From assembly GCA_002416285.1 (NCBI GenBank), contig DICM01000016.1:1-33125 (forward strand): a stretch of 33,125 nt of DNA, given 5' to 3'. The notes beneath the pieces are model-generated. The model ran no database searches and had not been told where the DNA came from. It worked only from the letters and a program-made list of their open reading frames with translations. This DNA is from Caryophanales bacterium UBA5026. GTDB taxonomy: Bacteria > Bacillota_I > Bacilli_A > RF39 > UBA660. This document shows positions 8,630 to 15,500 of this stretch, piece by piece. The translations under genes and the position numbers were made by a program. How positions within the stretch are numbered: the stretch's first letter is position 1; each line of letters starts with the position of its first letter.

Positions 8630-8926
8630 CTACCCAAACAATCTTTTTAAATATATTTTTTTATTATCTATAACTAACATTATTACTTCTTCTTGAGTCT
8701 CTTCCTGTACCAGTCTTCCATATTCACTATCAAGTGCTCCGAAACAATATTGAGTATCATATTCGTCATAATGTTTATCAAGGAGTTTTTCGCTCATATA
8801 AATATAATCATTTTCTTTTGGAAGGTTTTCTATATCATAAAACTCTAAATTTAAATCATATGTGTTATCGCTTTCTTCTAATATATAATTGTAGTTATCT
8901 ACACTTTTTATTTTAAACTTTTTCAT
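8630..8926 (-). CDS. Small hypothetical protein, partner of the repeat protein
   Basis: 98 residues, acidic (many Asp, Glu and Tyr), with no signal peptide or membrane segment. The C-terminal half ends in VIMLVIDNKKIYLKRLFG, a beta-rich pattern. The start follows AGGGGGATAA closely. Its stop lies 5 bp before the start of the 503-residue repeat protein, so the two form an operon and may interact. I do not recognise a family. Confidence 0.65.
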   Translation of the reverse strand: MKKFKIKSVDNYNYILEESDNTYDLNLEFYDIENLPKENDYIYMSEKLLDKHYDEYDTQYCFGALDSEYGRLVQEETQEEVIMLVIDNKKIYLKRLFG

Positions 8927-9080
8927 TTATCCCCCTATCCTTTATGTGTTTATTATATTATTCCTTGTCCTTTATGTCAACATAACACAAAATTGATTCT
9001 TTATTAAACATTAAAGAATGATTTAGCGGTATACTGAAAAGAGTATCATTAGTACTCTTCTACTCAAAAAATTTAGTATA

Positions 9081-9125
9081 TTAATATGGCTATTTTATAT
9101 ATACATGTTACTAAAACCATATTAA
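9081..9125. promoter_or_regulatory. Inverted repeat upstream of the LysM-CAP gene
   Basis: TTAATATGG (9081-9089) and CCATATTAA (9117-9125) are perfect 9-bp inverted repeats 27 bp apart, about 50 bp before the start codon. A second small hairpin, AAGAGTA / TACTCTT (9039-9059), lies just upstream. Either could be an operator or an RNA structure. The intergenic region 8927-9176 otherwise shows only AT-rich DNA with a weak -10-like TATACT at 9130-9135. Confidence 0.35.
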
Positions 9126-9176
9126 CTCATATACTATAGTGTAATCTAGGTAAATGAACAGAAAGGCGGTATTACT

Positions 9177-9968
9177 ATGACAACTTATACAGTTGTATCA
9201 GGTGACACTATGTGGGGAATTGCCAGGAAATATGGGATTGGGATAAATGAATTGTTGACAGCAAATCCTCAAATTTCAAACTCATCACTTATTTTCCCGG
9301 GACAAACAATTAATATTCCCAGTTCTAATACATCATCAAACTATACAGTTATGAATGGAGACACTATGTGGCATATAGCTACAAAACATGGAGTCGGATT
9401 AAGTGCATTAATGGGAGCAAATCCAAATATTTCAAATCCAGCACTTATTTTTCCAGGTCAAACAATTAATATTCCTAGTACTCCAAGCACTCCAAGCACA
9501 CCAAGCACTCCAAGTACACCAAGTACACCGAGTACTCCAAGTACACCGAGCACACCGAGTACTCCAAGTGCAACAAATGATATAAGAGCACTAGAAACTG
9601 AAGTAATTCGTTTGGTTAATGCTGAGAGAGCAAAAGCAGGTCGAGCAGCACTCACTGAAAATAATCAGATCAGTAATGTAGCTAGAACTAAATCACAAGA
9701 TTTCATCAACAATAACTATTTTTCACATACTTCACCTACTTATGGTTCTCCATTTGACATGCTCAAATCTTTTGGAATTACATATACTGCAGCGGCTGAA
9801 AATATTGCAAGTGGACAAAGGACTGCTGCTGAAGCTATGAACTCTTGGATGAATTCTGCAGGTCATAGAGAAAACATCTTAAACTCTACATATAATCAAA
9901 TTGGTGTAGGTGTTGCAAGAGATAAGAATGGTAATTTGTATTGGACTCAAATGTTTACAAGGAGTTAA
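9177..9968 (+). CDS. LysM-LysM-(STP)10-CAP protein without signal peptide, probable spore-associated protein
   Basis: 263 residues. Two LysM peptidoglycan-binding domains (about 3-47 and 54-99; YTVVSGDTMWGIARKYG and YTVMNGDTMWHIATKHG) are joined by ten Ser-Thr-Pro units (codons 9477-9566) to a CAP/SCP domain (about 142-262) with its cavity residues in HTSP, AENIA and GHRENI. LysM plus CAP proteins of this kind occur in spore formers; SafA and YkwD of Bacillus are the nearest familiar examples. There is no N-terminal signal peptide, as expected for a coat protein made in the mother cell and bound to the spore cortex, rather than for a secreted protein. The STP codons vary synonymously, so the linker is maintained by selection rather than by recent slippage. 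Start: AAAGGCGG, 8 nt spacing. Confidence 0.8.
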   Translation: MTTYTVVSGDTMWGIARKYGIGINELLTANPQISNSSLIFPGQTINIPSSNTSSNYTVMNGDTMWHIATKHGVGLSALMGANPNISNPALIFPGQTINIPSTPSTPSTPSTPSTPSTPSTPSTPSTPSTPSATNDIRALETEVIRLVNAERAKAGRAALTENNQISNVARTKSQDFINNNYFSHTSPTYGSPFDMLKSFGITYTAAAENIASGQRTAAEAMNSWMNSAGHRENILNSTYNQIGVGVARDKNGNLYWTQMFTRS

Positions 9969-10003
9969 TGATATTCAACTATTTGAAGACTCCTTTTTAT
10001 TTT
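9959..10003 (+). terminator. Terminator of the LysM-CAP gene
   Basis: AAGGAGT (9959-9965, overlapping the stop) pairs with ACTCCTT (9989-9995) and is followed by TTTATTTT on the plus strand. The loop is 23 nt. Confidence 0.65.
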
Positions 10004-10124
10004 GAAATTAAGGTTTTATATGATATATTCTATTACCTTAACTGGAGCAACTTTGTCACGATTGGTAATATTATGTAAAAACGTATACAGAATTCAAACT
10101 TTTTAATATAGTAACATTTACAGA

Positions 10125-10151
10125 AAATAAAAAGAACGCAAAAGCATTCTT
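10125..10151 (-). terminator. Terminator downstream of the tRNA-Lys remnant
   Basis: On the minus strand AAGAATGC, a UUUU loop and GCGTTCTT form a stem followed by TTTATTTT. It lies 13 bp past the CCA end of the tRNA-Lys 3' fragment and looks like the original tRNA terminator. Confidence 0.65.
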
Positions 10152-10163
10152 AATTTCATATTA

Positions 10164-10208
10164 TGGTGTCCCGTACAGAATTCGAACCAACGACCCTCTG
10201 ATTAAGAG
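10164..10208 (-). repeat. Degenerate 3' fragment of a tRNA-Lys gene (left attachment-site copy)
   Basis: Read on the minus strand, these 45 nt run from the anticodon loop (CTCTTAATCAG) through the T arm to ACCA. They align without gaps to the 3' end of the tRNA-Lys(CUU) at 17957-18292, with 32 of 45 identities. Similarity continues about 14 bp past CCA (TAAT-GAAATTAA). The T stem no longer pairs and no 5' half precedes it, so it is not a working tRNA. Functional tRNA at one end and a 3' copy at the other is the usual footprint of a tRNA-targeted integrative element. The fragment contains the anticodon loop unbroken, unlike the intron-bearing gene. Confidence 0.75.
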
Positions 10209-10467
10209 TATTCGCAAATACTTATTACCTTTTATTATACAATGGTATAAAGTGTTATTTTATAGCGGACAATCGAATTATTTGAAACATAGATTATCAT
10301 AATTTATTATGCTTTATTATAACTTATTCCGCTTTTAGTCCGCCAATAAACTTATATATGTATTATACCATATTTTAGTATAGGGGGTAGTTAAAATAAA
10401 AACTAAATTTCTATACTTATAATTTGGTGATAGCACTTAGAATCCGCTCGTGTACATTTTTATTAAC
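10209..10467. other. Non-coding left end of the island
   Basis: No gene is visible here. Landmarks are TAGCGGACAA at 10263-10272, which recurs at 17909-17918 near the other end, an ATAAAGTGTTAT motif near 10248-10259 that recurs near 14621-14632, and TAGGGGGT at 10381-10388 that recurs at 14699-14706. The shared order suggests element-end sequences, for example recombinase arm sites. This is inference from repeated motifs only. Confidence 0.35.
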
Positions 10468-11250
10468 CTATATTTCCATTACTTCCTTAGCTTCAAAGCC
10501 ATTAGATAATAATGCAACTTTTGTATTATCTCGATTAGACTCACAAGTCTGTCTCAAATATTTCTCATAGTCTTTTAAATCTATTAAAGGATTTACGACC
10601 TCTATAAGAATAATATATTTATCATAAGTTTGATACTTATCAATTTTATTGAGTTTTATTTTGACAGTATCTGGAATTATATCAACCAAATCAGCTATAT
10701 TTGAACTTTGTATTGGACTAAAAGCAAATTCATTATACTTCTTCACATCTCCATTTGAAAACTTTTCAAAATTTTTGTATCTATCAGGATTATTCGCAAT
10801 TCTGTCTGTTTTTGCTTCTTGCCTTGTTATTGCTTGAGAAATTTCAATACCTATTTTTTTGTCATTTATCGTGCATATAAAATCTGGCGATTCAGAATCC
10901 AGTACATTTACATCTAACAATTTTTTCAATTCTAAATATCTATATAGTAATCTTCTTTCATAAATTTTTTTAATAAATTGCTCTTTAAACCTATAAATGT
11001 TTTTTTTGTATTCATAGTATAAGTATGTTATATAAATTGTTGAATAATTGTCGGCTAATATATTACATATCTTATATTGGTGTTCAATTTTTTGTCCATC
11101 AGGTAATATATACTCACTAATACAATTATTAAATGAATATTCATTATTATTCTTTATTTCATTCATCATTGATGAAACAATACTATCTATTTGCTTTCTG
11201 TCAGCTTCACCAATTATTTTATGCAAGTCTTTTATATCGACTTTTTCCAT
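10468..11250 (-). CDS. Unknown protein with a PD-(D/E)XK nuclease-like motif
   Basis: 260 residues, soluble. The centre carries E120-S-P-D123-F-I-(about 10)-G134-I-E136-I-S, the spacing and hydrophobic context of the PD-(D/E)XK nuclease core (beta strand with D, then a strand with E-x-K). The usual Lys is replaced by Ser, so activity is uncertain. The N-terminal 110 residues are helical; the C-terminal third has a beta-strand YIILIEVVNP. It is the last gene of a three-gene minus-strand unit inside the tRNA-Lys-bounded island, 108 bp after its neighbour, with GGAAGGGAG before ATG. Location in an island next to unknown genes fits an anti-phage or restriction-like role, but that is a guess. Confidence 0.5.
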   Translation of the reverse strand: MEKVDIKDLHKIIGEADRKQIDSIVSSMMNEIKNNNEYSFNNCISEYILPDGQKIEHQYKICNILADNYSTIYITYLYYEYKKNIYRFKEQFIKKIYERRLLYRYLELKKLLDVNVLDSESPDFICTINDKKIGIEISQAITRQEAKTDRIANNPDRYKNFEKFSNGDVKKYNEFAFSPIQSSNIADLVDIIPDTVKIKLNKIDKYQTYDKYIILIEVVNPLIDLKDYEKYLRQTCESNRDNTKVALLSNGFEAKEVMEI

Positions 11251-11358
11251 AATAAATTTCTCCCTTCCTTACATATCTATTAAAAATCTATACTCTATTA
11301 CTTATTTTCTTGTAATTTCTTTAGAGGAAGAAGTAGTAACAAAACTAAGTAATCTAAG

Positions 11359-12450
11359 CTATTCTTTTATATTTAAAAATTCCTTAACCCTTATGTCAAT
11401 ATATTTCTTTATAGAAACCATATCAGTTGGAGTTTTAGAACATTTATTTATTTTAAAATCTTGAATTAATAAATTAATTAAATTATTTTCTTTATATTTT
11501 AAACAAAAATCAGCTAATTGTATATTACCATATTCATAATAATTTACACATTTTTGTAAATAATAACCAATAATTGTTTTTAAATATTTATCATATAATT
11601 CATCATCATTAGCAAATATATTTTCCAATAAAACATTAAAATAAAATGAAGGTATTTCAATAAATAGATATAAGTCGCTATTTGTGTATTCACAAGTATT
11701 TATTATATCGCTTATTTGAGCTGAATAGCCATAAAGAGAAAAAATAATTAAAGATATTGGTGATTGTAATTCAACCATTTTATCAAAATCTAGAGCACCC
11801 TTATTATAATATTGTTTTATTCTCTCGTTAATTGGAAATTTTACCAAATCATTACCTAGATATAAAATATCTCTTTTATTATTCTTAATTAGTTCATCTA
11901 TTTTATCAAATGTATCAAAATCTTTCGATAATTGCTCAATATCCTTTTCACTTTCGATTTCTCTTTCAAACATATAATTCAAAAAAGAATATACCATTTT
12001 ATCTGCTTGTTTTCTTAAACTTTCGGCATCAAGTCCATAATATAACCTTAAAGGAACTATTACTATATTGTTTTTTAAAATAATATCTTTACTTTCTAAA
12101 AACATATCAACAGTTCTTTGTAATGTATCTAACATCTTTTTAGAACTATTTATTGTAGAAGCACGAACAATTTCATCCATCTTAGATATTGGTTCATCAA
12201 CTATTAAAAGATTGTTATGAGATAAAGGAATAAAATGATGATTTTCATCAAAATGAGGATATGTCATTCCACCAATAATAGCGCTTGTTTCTTTTTTGTT
12301 TTTTATTTCATTCATAATAGAATTTTTATGCTTATTCCAAAATAATTTAATCTTATCAAATACATTTAAAATTTCAATCATATCGTTTTCTTGCAATTTA
12401 GAATTTAACTCTTCAATTAATTTAAAATAATCATCAGTTATTTGTTTCAT
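11359..12450 (-). CDS. Unknown protein of the island, middle gene of a three-gene unit
   Basis: 363 residues, soluble and mainly helical, rich in Asn, Ile and Lys. A conserved-looking patch, MTYPHFDENHHFIPLSHNNL followed by LIVDEPISKMDEIVR near residues 62-97, mixes several His and acidic residues. I cannot assign a known motif. The C-terminal half is alpha-helical with alternating Tyr/Leu pairs. Its start overlaps the end of the upstream DUF5677-like gene by 17 bp, so translation is probably coupled. The low base complexity fits the rest of the island. Function unknown. Confidence 0.6.
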   Translation of the reverse strand: MKQITDDYFKLIEELNSKLQENDMIEILNVFDKIKLFWNKHKNSIMNEIKNKKETSAIIGGMTYPHFDENHHFIPLSHNNLLIVDEPISKMDEIVRASTINSSKKMLDTLQRTVDMFLESKDIILKNNIVIVPLRLYYGLDAESLRKQADKMVYSFLNYMFEREIESEKDIEQLSKDFDTFDKIDELIKNNKRDILYLGNDLVKFPINERIKQYYNKGALDFDKMVELQSPISLIIFSLYGYSAQISDIINTCEYTNSDLYLFIEIPSFYFNVLLENIFANDDELYDKYLKTIIGYYLQKCVNYYEYGNIQLADFCLKYKENNLINLLIQDFKINKCSKTPTDMVSIKKYIDIRVKEFLNIKE

Positions 12451-13903
12451 TTCTTACCTCATACTTATCAAAAAAATCATTTGATATACCATTAAATTGA
12501 CCAGAAACAACTCTAAAAATTTTTATAAAAATCATTATATAATCATAATCAGTGCTTTTTGATGATTGTTGGTTGCTTTCATCGGATGAAATATGTAGTT
12601 GATGTAAAGCATTATCACATTTTAAAACCGAACTTTCTCTTATTGCTCCCCAATGTGCATGAGAATAAGAAATATCATAATCATATAAAGTATCGTATAA
12701 TTCTTTTTCACCGATTTCTTCAAATTTTTTTATAATGCTAGTTTTATCAAAATAACCTAAATCGATATCCATTGTTTCTTCATCAAAATTGTCATTTACA
12801 ATAGCTTCTAAAATTTCAGGAGTTAAATGACTATTTTCATTAATTTTATAATTCTCTTGTGCTTTTTTATAAATCAATTTGAATTTTCCTAAACCGTAAT
12901 CTTGATATTCTCTCCAGACATTAGAACTATCCTTCTCTAACAAAATCAAATACTTAATATTCATATACACATCCATTATAGTTCTTAAAATTATTCTTGA
13001 AGATATCGAGTTATGTAAATTATTATCACATACATCTTTTAATAATTTAACTGCGTATGTTAATAATCCACTTATTACAATAAATTTATCTTCATTTTTC
13101 TTTTCAAAATTATCCGCTATTAAATTATGTAATTCTTTTTCTACATCTTCATAAAAATCTTTCATCTTTTTTTCATCTCCTTTTGGATAATCTAACAAAT
13201 ACAATTCACATTCTGACATATTGCCTACTGTATTCCAAAAACTTGTTTGATATTCTAAATTTTCACTTAACATAGAAAATGATATTTCCATCGCTCGTAT
13301 GCCACTTCTATACATTCCCATTATTGGTTCTGAATGTTCCAATTTGTAATACTCATTAAATATTGCTATTGTATCAGAGCAATTACTCATAATTTTCAAT
13401 TTATCGATATATGCTTGGTGATAAGAGAAGAAAAATCTCATATCACAACCAATATATGAAAATTTAGAATAACACTCTATAACTAGCTCTTTTAATTCTT
13501 TAATCCTAGTTTCACTGGTTTTATTAATCTTATAGAATTTTTGTCTAAATATTTTATCATCTATAACCAAGCATAAGCAATCTAGTATTTTATCCTCGCA
13601 CAAATTATTTATATAATCAAATAATAAAATTTTATTATTATCATCAAGCAAAAGAATGGTAGTAATGTTTAAATTATCAGTTTCCATATTGTTATTTTTC
13701 ATAAATTCAATAATTCTATAACATTTTGCTAAACCATCAATGTGCCCATATTTATTTATTATTAAACCAAGCCATAATAAATTAGGCATACGAGATTGCC
13801 AAGATTTAAATGAAGCTAATTGCCCTAGATGTTTATTAAATGGTGTAACTAAAGTCTTTTTTATCTGTTGATGTTCCTTTAATGTACTTTTTCTCATGTA
13901 CAC
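12434..13903 (-). CDS. DUF5677-like protein, first gene of the island's three-gene unit
   Basis: About 489 residues. I start at a GTG with AGAGG 7-8 nt upstream; an ATG two codons later (MRKSTLKEH) or an ATG seven codons earlier are alternatives. The C-terminal half has SSRIILRTIMDVYMNIKYLI (a helical R-T-x-x-D-x-Y-x-N-x-K-Y-L pattern) and, about 110 residues later, YSHAHWGAIRESS. Paired motifs of this kind are seen in the DUF5677 family of uncharacterised helical proteins. The N-terminal half is helical with no motif I recognise. No membrane segments. It overlaps the next gene by 17 bp. Such proteins often sit in accessory islands, but no activity is known to me. Confidence 0.55.
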   Translation of the reverse strand: MYMRKSTLKEHQQIKKTLVTPFNKHLGQLASFKSWQSRMPNLLWLGLIINKYGHIDGLAKCYRIIEFMKNNNMETDNLNITTILLLDDNNKILLFDYINNLCEDKILDCLCLVIDDKIFRQKFYKINKTSETRIKELKELVIECYSKFSYIGCDMRFFFSYHQAYIDKLKIMSNCSDTIAIFNEYYKLEHSEPIMGMYRSGIRAMEISFSMLSENLEYQTSFWNTVGNMSECELYLLDYPKGDEKKMKDFYEDVEKELHNLIADNFEKKNEDKFIVISGLLTYAVKLLKDVCDNNLHNSISSRIILRTIMDVYMNIKYLILLEKDSSNVWREYQDYGLGKFKLIYKKAQENYKINENSHLTPEILEAIVNDNFDEETMDIDLGYFDKTSIIKKFEEIGEKELYDTLYDYDISYSHAHWGAIRESSVLKCDNALHQLHISSDESNQQSSKSTDYDYIMIFIKIFRVVSGQFNGISNDFFDKYEVRNETNN

Positions 13904-13972
13904 ATAACTTCCTCTCTTATACATTATATCATCAAAAACGACAAAAGAAAAAGATAGTGAATAAATGAAGTT

Positions 13973-13990
13973 GTCAATGAAAAATAGACA
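13973..13990. mobile_element. Probable terminal repeat of an IS3-family remnant
   Basis: GTCAATGAAAAATAGACA lies 11 bp beyond the stop of the minus-strand transposase fragment and has the TGTCTA...TTGAC character of IS3-family ends. No matching opposite end is left. Confidence 0.35.
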
Positions 13991-14001
13991 CTAAAAAAGA
14001 T

Positions 14002-14163
14002 TTATTTAAAGCCTAATTGAGTTCTATACTCGATTGGGGTTTTATAATTCAATGCATAACTAGGTCTTAAATAATTATGATCATAAATTATTGCATTAAT
14101 AAATTCTTCTACAGTATTATAATTATCTTGATTAAAATCTATAATCATTTCTTTTTTAACCAT
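14002..14163 (-). pseudogene. IS3-family transposase, C-terminal fragment
   Basis: About 53 codons in the minus strand ending in TAA read ...EEFINAIIYDHNYLRPSYAL and NYKTPIEYRTQLGFK, the conserved end of the IS3 integrase core (YN..R.H.AL.y.tP.e). All upstream catalytic sequence is missing. The fragment begins within 17 bp of a second, oppositely oriented transposase fragment, so two insertion sequences have been truncated and joined at about 14164-14179. Confidence 0.75.
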
Positions 14164-14179
14164 CCGTTTTTAGATTTTA

Positions 14180-14416
14180 CAGACGTTTGATATCAAACGT
14201 TCACTCAGTAAAAAAGGTTGTCCATACGATAATGCAGTGGCGGAAGCAACCTATAAAATAATAAAAACTGAATTTGCCTATAATCGTTTATTTAATAGTT
14301 TTGAGGAATTGGAATTAGAATTATTTGATTATGTTAATTGGTACAATAATGTTAGAATTCATGGTTCATTAAATTATCTAACACCAATTGAATTCAAACA
14401 AAAGTTGTCCTTATAA
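14180..14416 (+). pseudogene. IS3-family transposase, C-terminal fragment (different element)
   Basis: 79 codons on the plus strand ending in TAA: RSLSKKGCPYDNAVAEATYK, IIKTEF, then WYNNVRIHGSLNYLTPIEF. This is the last catalytic segment of the DDE integrase core, with the Glu in NAVAEA. It differs in sequence from the fragment on the opposite strand, so these are remnants of two distinct elements. No start codon or upstream Asp motifs remain. Confidence 0.8.
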
Positions 14417-14420
14417 AAAT

Positions 14421-14440
14421 TGTACAAGAAAGTGTTTACA
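14421..14440. mobile_element. Probable terminal repeat of the plus-strand IS remnant
   Basis: TGTACAAGAAAGTGTTTACA follows the transposase stop by 4 bp, the normal place for the right end of an IS3-type element. Confidence 0.35.
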
Positions 14441-14527
14441 ATCCAGCCTTTTGGCAAGAGTAATTCACTATTGCAAGGTCTAAACCCTTATAAATAAAGG
14501 TGTTGAACTGTATCATCTATATCCAAG

Positions 14528-14540
14528 CCCACTGATTAAG
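14528..14540 (-). repeat. Internal 13-nt copy of the tRNA-Lys core
   Basis: On the minus strand CTTAATCAGTGGG matches tRNA-Lys(CUU) from the anticodon through the variable region exactly, in the uninterrupted form. The match ends after 13 nt. It is followed, as at the left end of the island, by an ATAAAGTGTTAT motif and TAGGGGGT. It may mark the junction between two tandem elements (10.2-14.5 and 14.5-18.0 kb). Thirteen bases could also arise by chance, though the shared flanking order argues against that. Confidence 0.45.
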
Positions 14541-14776
14541 AATTTTAAAAGTTAGTTATTATGTTTTATTATAAAATGATAAATCGTAGTATATACTAGC
14601 AAGTGCTCATTATACCAATAACATAAAGTGTTATCTTTTATTACTCTTGATTATATATTTGTCCAAATTACTGTCCGACCGAATGATATTTTTATCACTA
14701 GGGGGTGTCGCTTCAAAATATATTATTCAGATTTGATATAGAGTCAGTATAGTAGACTCATTGGCTCACACATAGA
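14541..14776. other. Non-coding stretch between IS remnants and the S51 peptidase gene
   Basis: No gene visible. It holds the motifs ATAAAGTGTTAT (about 14621-14632), GTCCG (14673-14677) and TAGGGGGT (14699-14706), which parallel those at the left end of the island. Confidence 0.35.
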
Positions 14777-14803
14777 AGAACCTAACTTTCTTCGTTAGGT
14801 TCT
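14777..14803 (-). terminator. Hairpin at the end of the S51 peptidase gene
   Basis: A perfect 10-bp stem (AGAACCTAAC / GTTAGGTTCT) with a 7-nt loop overlaps the last codons and stop. No U run follows on the minus strand, so it may be an RNA-end stabiliser rather than a classical terminator. Confidence 0.4.
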
Positions 14804-15468
14804 ATAATTTTGATATTACCATATTGTTCTAAATCATTTGTTTTTCGATTATATATTAGAGCACCATCATCAAATATTGCATAGATATTTGATTTGGCTT
14901 TATTTGAATACTCTGTTAATTCATTAAGATATTCTTGATTATCTTGTGTGTGTACATCTACATAAAAATCATTATCTATTAAACCAAAGCCATCATAAAC
15001 AGCAAAATATTCATAGTAATTATTTTTACTTGTAATAAAATATCTTTTTAATTGTAATTCGGTTCCAGCACTTTCGCCAATTACAACTCCTTTATAATGT
15101 TTAAAATCATATATTAATTCTGTGTCATGTAATACTTTTTTGAAAAACATTTCAGGATTACCACCAGGTAGTAATAAAATATCACTAGCTTTAATAATTT
15201 CTTGTAATTCTTTTTTTGTTTGTTTATAAGGATTACATACAATCACATTTTGTTCTTCTATTCCAATTTTCTTTAATTCATTTAAATACTTATTATATCT
15301 TCTTCCACCAATTGGAAAATAATCAGTATCAAATTCTTCGGAAGTTATTTCAACAGGAAAAGCCCAAGGGAAAATTGCGACTTTAGAATTAGGGATAACG
15401 AATCTTTTTAATGGCTCAATTACTAAATCCATACCTAGTTCTATTTTACTAAAAAACACACTATACAT
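14782..15468 (-). CDS. Peptidase S51 / type 1 glutamine amidotransferase-like protein
   Basis: 228 residues with a class I glutamine-amidotransferase-like fold. LLLPGGNPE (98-106) forms the oxyanion strand and GVVIGESAGTELQ (127-139) holds the nucleophile elbow G-x-S-A-G with Ser133. DVHTQDN (171-177) supplies the likely catalytic His173. This arrangement is that of PepE-type dipeptidases and cyanophycinases, which cut bonds next to aspartate. No signal peptide. It is the last gene of a tight unit with the synthetase-like gene (32 bp upstream) and the nucleotidyltransferase. Substrate unknown; the context suggests it may remove or cut an aminoacyl or peptidyl group made by its partners. Confidence 0.75.
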   Translation of the reverse strand: MYSVFFSKIELGMDLVIEPLKRFVIPNSKVAIFPWAFPVEITSEEFDTDYFPIGGRRYNKYLNELKKIGIEEQNVIVCNPYKQTKKELQEIIKASDILLLPGGNPEMFFKKVLHDTELIYDFKHYKGVVIGESAGTELQLKRYFITSKNNYYEYFAVYDGFGLIDNDFYVDVHTQDNQEYLNELTEYSNKAKSNIYAIFDDGALIYNRKTNDLEQYGNIKIIEPNEES

Positions 15469-15500
15469 TTTATCATCTCCATATACTTATTTTACTATTA

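Noticed and set aside
9477..9566. Ten short direct repeats of 9 bp resembling a small repeat array
   Set aside because: They are in-frame Ser-Thr-Pro codons of the LysM-CAP gene with synonymous variation and no spacers, so this is a protein linker, not a CRISPR array.
9458..9655. Minus-strand 65-residue frame (GVLGVLG repeats)
   Set aside because: It is the complement of the STP codons, with no ribosome binding site.
10164..10208. Working tRNA gene at the left end of the island
   Set aside because: Only the 3' part is present, the T stem does not pair and no 5' half precedes it, so it is treated as an attachment-site remnant.
11048..11464. Plus-strand 138-residue frame
   Set aside because: It runs antisense across the start of one gene and the end of another, is low-complexity hydrophobic, and has no supporting start signals.
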